From positions 22,763-86,762 of the forward strand of contig VXCM01003297.1 of NCBI GenBank assembly GCA_014773175.1: a DNA stretch of 64,000 nt, given 5' to 3'. Under the pieces are notes generated by a model that saw only the letters and a list, made by a program, of their open reading frames with translations, did not search any database and was not told the origin of the DNA. The position numbers and the translations under genes are program-made. The number at the start of each line of letters is the position of its first letter. Position 1 is the first letter of the stretch. The DNA comes from Lucifuga dentata. Taxonomy: Eukaryota; Chordata; Actinopteri; Ophidiiformes; Bythitidae. Below, one piece after another: positions 56,951-64,000 of this stretch.

Positions 56951-58354
56951 GTATAACTGCCTTAGTAGAAGATACCATGTATAGGAAACATTTGTATTGC
57001 CCTAGTCCTGGAAACATAAGAGGTTTGTGATGCTTTGTTTTGTCATAATCTTATCTGAAACACAGGTTACTTCTATCAGTTTGTGTAACATCACAGTAAA
57101 CAAGCTACAAGGCTCTTAAGTCGACTTTAATAGGTTAAAGCTTGATAACATCCATTTCAAGATTCCCATCTGATTGGGCTTCCTTTTACCTCAGTCACTC
57201 TAGTTGCCAATTACAGGAGCTTACTATTAAATGGGAACAATTAGATCTTACAGCAGAACGATGGGAAACAGATGATTTTGGCAAGTAGTATTGGCAACTA
57301 GTATCCAATATTCGCTCATTCTTCTTTCCTCAGATTCTGAAAAAAGCTACACTTTTAGTGGCAAGAGACAGAAAAGCTAGAAAACGGAACTGTGCGGTTG
57401 ATTGGCTGAAATAACTCTTCGGGCACAAAGCTCCAGCAACAAGATTCTCCTTGCTCTGCTTTGCATTTTGTTTGCCACTCCAACAGTTTCACATCACACA
57501 CCAATCTTCATCACTCCAACAGCCATCAGCGCCCCAAGAGCCTTATTCTCCTTCCTGCTCTCAGTCTGAATTAACACCAAGGCCTTCCTCTAACTGCCCT
57601 GGGATGTTCTGTGGCACACAATCAAATTGAACGGTGACAATCACTAATGGATGATGCACTGCAGCCAGACACTATAATGCAGCACTCAATGAAAGGAAAC
57701 ATGCTCATCAATTTCACACTGTGGCTAACACAATATTGCTGTGGGTTATTGTTGTGGGACATTTTTCATTCAAGGTGCTACCGTGTCTGAGAAAATCTTC
57801 TTTCGCTGTGTGTCTGTGAGTGGGGGCATGTGCGTTGATTTCCTGGAGAGGGGATAATTAATTTATTGCACAGTGGGAGAGCCAAGGAACCAGCCCATTA
57901 GAATCACTCCAGGCTACTTGATGCTGTTCATTGTCCTCCCTGCTGGTCCCGTTGTACAATGCAAATGGCCGCATTGAAACTTTAGGTATAGTAAGCCACA
58001 CTTGTTAGAGACAAAGCAGAAAAAGCAATGCAATAGACATTGTGAGATGTTTCCATCTCATTTCATCCCACTAACAAATTGAGTACATTTGCATGCACAA
58101 TAAAACTTTGATTACACTCAGATTAAGGCAATAAATCTTTTCTTTTTTTTTTTAAACATCATATAAACACGATTAGATTGAAATCAGCATTAATTACAGT
58201 GAGATTAGTCAAAGTAACAGCTAGATTATGTGACTAAATTTATTCAGGCATGTCAGCGTTTTAATTGGAGTAAGTTTCCTCTGCATGCATTTTCTCAGTT
58301 GGCAGGCTGTCCTCATACTCCCATTATGCAAACCGTGTAAGGCCTGGAATATAC

Positions 58355-58937
58355 TTAAAGGACCATACCGGCGATAGTGCATGTTGAACCTAATATATTC
58401 AATTTTCCATCATGTTATGTTACTGACAACCATTTTCCAAAGGATAAAACTGTATTTCAGCTTTCCTGATATTTTGCAAAATCTCTTAATCTTTCAAAAT
58501 CAAATATTCAAGCGATACACCCACCTTAAAAATCAATGTTTCTCCTGCTAATAGTTATGCAGCCTTACGAAGTCACTGTCATTTAAATTCTTCAATAAAT
58601 GCAGGTCGTCTTTTGGGGCTATATTCCCCATTGTCAGATGACTCTACTTTTTATTGCACTTCAACGTAAAATTACGTAAATTTGAAAAAAAAAAAACAAA
58701 ACCTGAATGCACGTCTTCTTCACGATGATGGATTACCTATTCCAAGATTGTTTCAAGTATTAACAAGTTGGATTTTAATAGCATAACAGAATGAACTGAA
58801 GTCAATGGTGGTCTAGAAGGTAGGAAAAAATAAATAATTCACTGTTCCAGTAGTATGCTTTGGAAAATGATTGTCAGTAACGTTACGTGTATGAAAACTG
58901 AATACATTAGGCTCAAACATGCAAAATGGTCTTTTAA
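58355..58937. mobile_element. TTAA MITE family 1, copy downstream
   Basis: TTAAAGGACCATACCGG at the left; AAACATGCAAAATGGTCTTT and TTAA at the right. Same orientation and interior as 50456-51030. Confidence 0.8.
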
Positions 58938-59964
58938 TGTGGACATGATGCAGACAGGAGGCGGAATGCTCAGAAACGGACCGTCATGTCTGATATTGTT
59001 GTTACTTGTCTTGGCTCCAAGATGAAAACGTTGATCGCCATTGTTTGTTTATTCTACAGGCCATACTGCAGAATCTTGCAGTTTCTGCTTTTTTTGTAAC
59101 CATGGCAACAGCATAGTGAATAATCATGTAACTTGTAAACAATGAGCTGCATGAGTAATGCAAAATACTCCAGTTCACATTTCAGTGGTCCTAATTAAGA
59201 CTCACTTTAATTATCTTGAAAAGCAAAAACATCATGCAAATATTTTCAGTTCAGTTCATGTCGACAGATCAGTTAACTGGAATGAGCAAAGTTTTCTTAT
59301 ATAAATAACAACCACAAAGTAGAAACAAATCTTCTGATATTGGAGTGGATAGACAGAGTTTGTCTGGTGATGGGTTTATTTATGCTTCAGGCTCAATTGG
59401 AGCATTGGAGGGAAGAAGTATGGAGAAGCCTGTAGTCAATTTGTCTTACTGACACACGATGCTGACAACACTTAAAAAAGAAAAGTTTGATGAAGAAGAA
59501 CTTTAGTACTTATCCCAAAGAGACAGCAGCTGACCACGGCTCTGCACGTAGGCTGAGCCTTGTTGACAGGATATATGTCTTCTATATCTGTGTCCCTCAC
59601 AGGGAAGGAGGCGAACAGAGCTCCAGCCTTTTGTCCGATGAGTCCTTGGAGGGAAACCTACAACAAACTGCAGATTCTGTCCTCTGCATTACTGTAAACC
59701 GAAGGAGGGCTTGAAATACTGATAAACAGACTGAGACTACAGTTACTCTAGAAAATGCACACGGAGGCACCAGACCTTCACAATGACATCAATTCAAAGA
59801 AAAGCAACAAAAACATGAGAAATACTTATTTATAATCATTTAGATTACAGATCGTAACATTAAACACTTTAGCTTTTCAATACGGGTACAAAGGATAGTC
59901 AAAAAGCCAACGATCAAAACACAGGATCGGAACATACTATCACTCTCAAACTGATTAAAAGGTC

Positions 59965-60559
59965 TTAAAGGATCATACCGGTAATTTTGCATGTTTGAGC
60001 CCAATAAATACTATCTGCATACGTTATATTACTGCCAACCATTTTCCAAAACATAAAACTGTATTTTAGTTTTTTTGTTTTTTTTTTATTTTGCCCATTC
60101 CACTGATCCTTCAAAATCAAATGTTCAGGTGATACACCAACCTTAAAATTCAGTGTTTCACCTGCTAACACTTAGGCACGATTGCAGAAGGGATGGTCGT
60201 TTTTTATTTCTCTGTAAAAATAGTCTTCTCCTGGGACTATATTCCCTGGCAGAGACATACATTTTCTTCTGTGTAGTTCTGTGTTGGATTGGTTAAATCA
60301 AGTAACTTCAAAACAAAAAAAAAAAAAAAAAAAAAAAAATTAATGGATGTGTGTTTTGCGGATTACTTATCTGAAGCACGTTTCAAGTTTCTACAAGTTT
60401 ATGTTTAAAGCATATTGGACTGAATACGCTCTAAAAGTAGGAAAAACAATTCTAATATTTACTGCTCCAGTATGTTTTGGAAAATGGTTGGCAGTAATGT
60501 ATCATGCAGGTGGTATTTATTGGGTTTCAACATGTAAAATCATTGGTATGGTCCTTTAG
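59965..60559. mobile_element. TTAA MITE family 1, copy downstream
   Basis: TTAAAGGATCATACCGG at the left; ATTGGTATGGTCCTTTAG at the right (TTAA mutated to TTAG). It carries an internal poly-A run (about 60310-60338). Same orientation as 50456-51030. Confidence 0.8.
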
Positions 60560-62242
60560 ATACACAGACTAATACTTGATAACAACTACATTTAAGTAAA
60601 TGTTTTCTGATGCTATGAAAGGTTTGTTTACATCAGTAATTTTGCAAACTGCTATGATTATCTGAAGAAAAATGCTGATTATGTTTATAAATTTAGCTGC
60701 AATTTTCAAAGTTGACATGAAAGATGAAGACTTATAGTTTCTGGCAAGGAAGTGAGTTTTGGTATCTTCATCAACAATGATGACAAAATAAAAAAATACC
60801 TAATGAATTAAAATATAGATGTAGCGCTTTTTACTGCATTACAGCTTCCTGGTTATGAGATGAATTATTCAGGGAATTAACATTTTGTTGTTTTTACAGA
60901 CATCAGAAAGTACAAGAAATGTTTTTGGCAACAACATAAATGAAGCAGGAGTTTTCTTGTTTTGTTCAAAAGTCACACAACCAAATATGAACTTTCTACT
61001 GCAATAATAACCCAAATGCATGATCATTAGCTACTGTAGATCTGCACGACACAAGGTAGTGTATAATCTGTTTTAGAGTTGGCTGATGATGTTAGCATTC
61101 ATTACAGTGTAACTAAACAATATATCCACTTTAATCACCTGTTCTTATTTTTGTTATGACATATATATCATTTTGAGCTGCAAAGAAACACACTTGATGA
61201 AATACACAGATCTGGGCCTAAGATAGAGTCTTCCTTCATCTCGGATATTGCAAGCCTTCATTTGATGAGAATCTTGTGATAAGATTTACTGATTGCACAA
61301 AGCTTAATGAGTCTGGTTCCCTCACTGTCTTACTCAGATAAGCTATTTCTACACAGTTAAAAAAATGAACTTCACAAACACAAGCCCAAGAATAGCAATA
61401 GGAGCATATTTGAGTTATTATTATACATCACTTCTTTTCCTTTGTATTTTATATGTTTGAGCGAACACAGCTGTAACCAGCTGAGACAAATAACTTTCAC
61501 CTCCTCCATGATGGATGTACATATTTACATAAAAAGATCAATGTCCCTGCAAAAATACAAGTATTTTCAGTCAAAAATTGTCCCTTTTCAAGAAGTGAGT
61601 AGAAATCTGTACAGTCTCCTCAGAGGGTTTAGGCAGCACAGTGTGAACTGGTCCATCCATGCATGTGTAGCAAAACACTTGAGACCATTCATTGTGACCA
61701 TGGTTTCATAGCTTGCTGGAAGCAACTGCCAAAGAAGATATATTGCTTTCGAGTCGGTCATAGACTCTCAACATTAAAACACATGGGGCGCTTCATCAGA
61801 GAGCTTGATGTCTGTGTGAGATGGCAGGTAGCCTGGCGAGGGAGAAGGAGAGAGAGGAGGGGATTTTATGCAGCTATTTGCATAAGGCTGAATTTTTGCT
61901 TGCAAACACATTTATCTTGAATGGTAGTGGGTCGATTGTTTAGCTGTGGGTAGAGTAAATCAACTGGAACTTCAGAGATATTTCTTGATGAAAAAGCTTT
62001 CACCACTCCACTAATTTCCTGATGCTCTAATTAATTTATTGGGTCAAATAATTCCTCTCGACTTCTCATCACTTTGCCTTGGACTTGATTGCGCATCACT
62101 TACCTGTGAAAACTAACATGGGGGTATGAAAAAAGGTTGTTGAATACATAAATATACATAATAAGAAGTGCATCTTGGCAACTCGGCTGATAATGAAGGG
62201 GGTGAAAAAAATGATGGTTTGCAATGTCTTATGCTATCATAC

Positions 62243-63060
62243 AGGGGTATGCGACGATGAGAAATGTTCGATACCTGTATCAACACTGGTACTTTGACTT
62301 TGATACCGGTTTCTCTACAATATAAATTTTGACATTTTTTTAAAAAATTCAATGCAGAATGTTTCTACTGTCTGCATCTATGTTTTTTTTTAAAAGAAAA
62401 GCATGAGACATTTATAATGTTTAGGTCAAAACTGGCGAACCTACCTAGAAATTGCAACTAGGCATCTAATGCCATACCCAACTGTTTTGAGATAAATCCC
62501 TTTCCTTAAAAATTCCCTGTGGAGTATTTGTCCACTAGCGGCACTGTAGAGCAATGATAAAAGTGGGTCCCTGTTTTGTTTGTATCTCGACACCACATGT
62601 TAAACAGAGACAGAAAAAAGTGACAGTAACTCTGCTGACTGCAGAGCAAATAAAGCAAATGCGTTATGTGATGTCGATGGCAACAGAATGAACTTAGCAG
62701 ATTTACACAAGAGATTAATTTGCATTTTTATCAAGATTTACCTTCTGAATTTCCTGTGGAACAGCTGAAATTTGAGCAACCCATCCTGTCTGCATACTGA
62801 TTTTGTTTTAAACATGTTTTGATCTTAAAATATTTATCACTTATGCTAATAAGGACAGTTTAGCTCCTACTTCCAGTGTTTTCAGAACATTCTTACTAAG
62901 ACACAGAAGGTGCAAACTAGACCTGCATGTCAAATTGCCTGATGTGTTGCTAAATAAAACCCAAATAAAAGGGATGAACAGCTGTGCACACAGTTCCATA
63001 TAGCAACATTTGCTGGTGGTAATGCACCGTAAAAAGGTACTATACGCACTATAAAGGAAG
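62243..63060. mobile_element. Possible MITE with GATACCGG motif
   Basis: ATGTTCGATACCTGTATC and ACTTTGATACCGGTTTC resemble the left part of a fish element with repeated GATACCGGTATC. The right end is not clear. Confidence 0.3.
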
Positions 63061-63357
63061 AGAAGAAGACCAGCAGCGATGTAAACATGGATGTAAACAG
63101 AACTTTAAAATGGTTTTGCTAGTTAGTAAAGCCTTGAGTTAGGAGATTCAAAGAGGAAGTTAGTGAGACTTTACAGGATACATTTGTGGTTGTGAGTAAC
63201 ACTGAATATAACTGAAAATGTGTGTACAAAGGAAAACTTTAAGTAAATTCTAAGTAATTTTAAGGTTTTTATGATGAGTAAAATAACATCATATCCTCTT
63301 TGGAACTTACTGGTTGGCTTTTGTGTTGCTTGAAAAGCTCAGATATATATACAGCAC

Positions 63358-64000
63358 AGAATAGAATAGAATAGAATAGAATAGAATAGAACAGAATAGC
63401 TTTATTGTCATTATACGTAACATATAATGAAATTACAGGTGCTTCTCCCTTAGTGCATAAGTATAAAGTATAAAAAAGAGTAAAAACAACTTTGTACACA
63501 TCTATTTAAATTATATTTACACAGCTGAAAAGATAAATATACTTATCAAAGTGTATATCAAAGTATATCAAAAGTGTATATCAAGTATATCAAAAAAAGT
63601 GTATCAAGTATATTTATATATATAGATATAGATGTGTGTATTTCGATATTTACAACAGTAGCAGGGATGGTAGCAGCAATCAATAAGTATTGCACAGAGT
63701 AATAAACACCAGGTAGTTAGCAGCAATCAGAATATAGTTCACAGTTTACATGGTACCGATTTAAAGTGGTGAACAAGGTGCCATGGGAACAGAATTGCAC
63801 ATGATGGTGACGTTGACAGAGTAATGTCCAGGTCAGCGATGATTTAGTGTTCTGATGGCCCAAGGGTAGAACCTGTTCCTTAGTCTGGATGTGCGGGCCT
63901 TCATTGACCTGTAGCGCTTGCCAGAAGGCATCCTTTCAAACAGGTGATGTGCTGGGTGCGAGGGGTCTTTGAGGATGGCGGTGGACCTTCGCAGGCATCT
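63358..64000 (-). mobile_element. LINE 3' end entering from the right edge
   Basis: On the minus strand 63833-64000 encodes R-C-L-R-R-S-T-A, then L-F-E-R-M-P-S-G-K-R-Y-R, K-A-R-T-S-R-L-R-N and a stop, the C-terminus of a fish non-LTR ORF2. The 3' UTR follows, ending GACAATAAAGCTATTCTG and (TTCTA)n at 63360-63395. The 5' part lies beyond the window. Confidence 0.8.

Larger units (their letters stand above)
56161..64000. other. Intergenic region downstream of sorcs3
   Basis: No coding exon recognised. It contains two more TTAA MITEs (58.4 and 60.0 kb), two possible hAT-like elements (56.3-56.9 and 62.2-63.0 kb) and a LINE 3' end entering from the right edge. The stretch 57.2-58.3 kb looks non-repetitive. 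Confidence 0.65.

Noticed and set aside
59487..59714. 75-codon frame downstream of sorcs3
   Set aside because: No recognisable domain and no upstream or downstream exon; length expected by chance.

Overview
This window is vertebrate genomic DNA, almost certainly from a teleost fish. It is AT-rich, dense in microsatellites and homopolymer runs, has single N bases inside homopolymers plus one 163-base gap, and carries fish-type dispersed repeats (Tc1 remnant, LINE ends, TTAA-flanked MITEs). There are no operons, CRISPR arrays or other bacterial features.

The window holds one protein-coding gene, on the plus strand. It is a complete SORCS3-type sortilin receptor (VPS10-domain receptor SorCS3). 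I could place all 27 coding exons from the ATG at 13805 to the TAA at 54803-54805. Every intron is GT-AG, the phases join exactly, and the summed CDS is 3756 nt (1251 residues plus stop). The protein reads in order: signal peptide, propeptide with a furin site, VPS10 beta-propeller with Asp boxes, ten-cysteine 10CC module, PKD-like region, membrane-proximal region, one transmembrane helix, and a 78-residue tail ending in a PDZ-type T-x-V. Intron 1 (14.3 kb) and intron 26 (4.7 kb) are the largest.

Bases 1-13.5 kb are intergenic. They hold microsatellites, a dead Tc1-like element inserted in an older palindromic element, and several decayed dispersed repeats. Intron 1 carries a LINE reverse-transcriptase remnant, a perfect hairpin and a second copy of a ~700 bp repeat also present upstream. 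From about 38.9 to 60.6 kb a TTAA-flanked MITE family occurs repeatedly in introns, in the putative 3' UTR and downstream. One copy sits inside a LINE coding remnant so precisely that the LINE frame resumes when the element and one TTAA are skipped. Downstream of the gene (56.2-64 kb) I see no other gene. The right edge enters the 3' end of a minus-strand LINE. I found no new multi-gene system. The most notable signals are the TTAA MITE cluster, splice sites of the receptor gene built on microsatellites, and a receptor tail without tyrosine.
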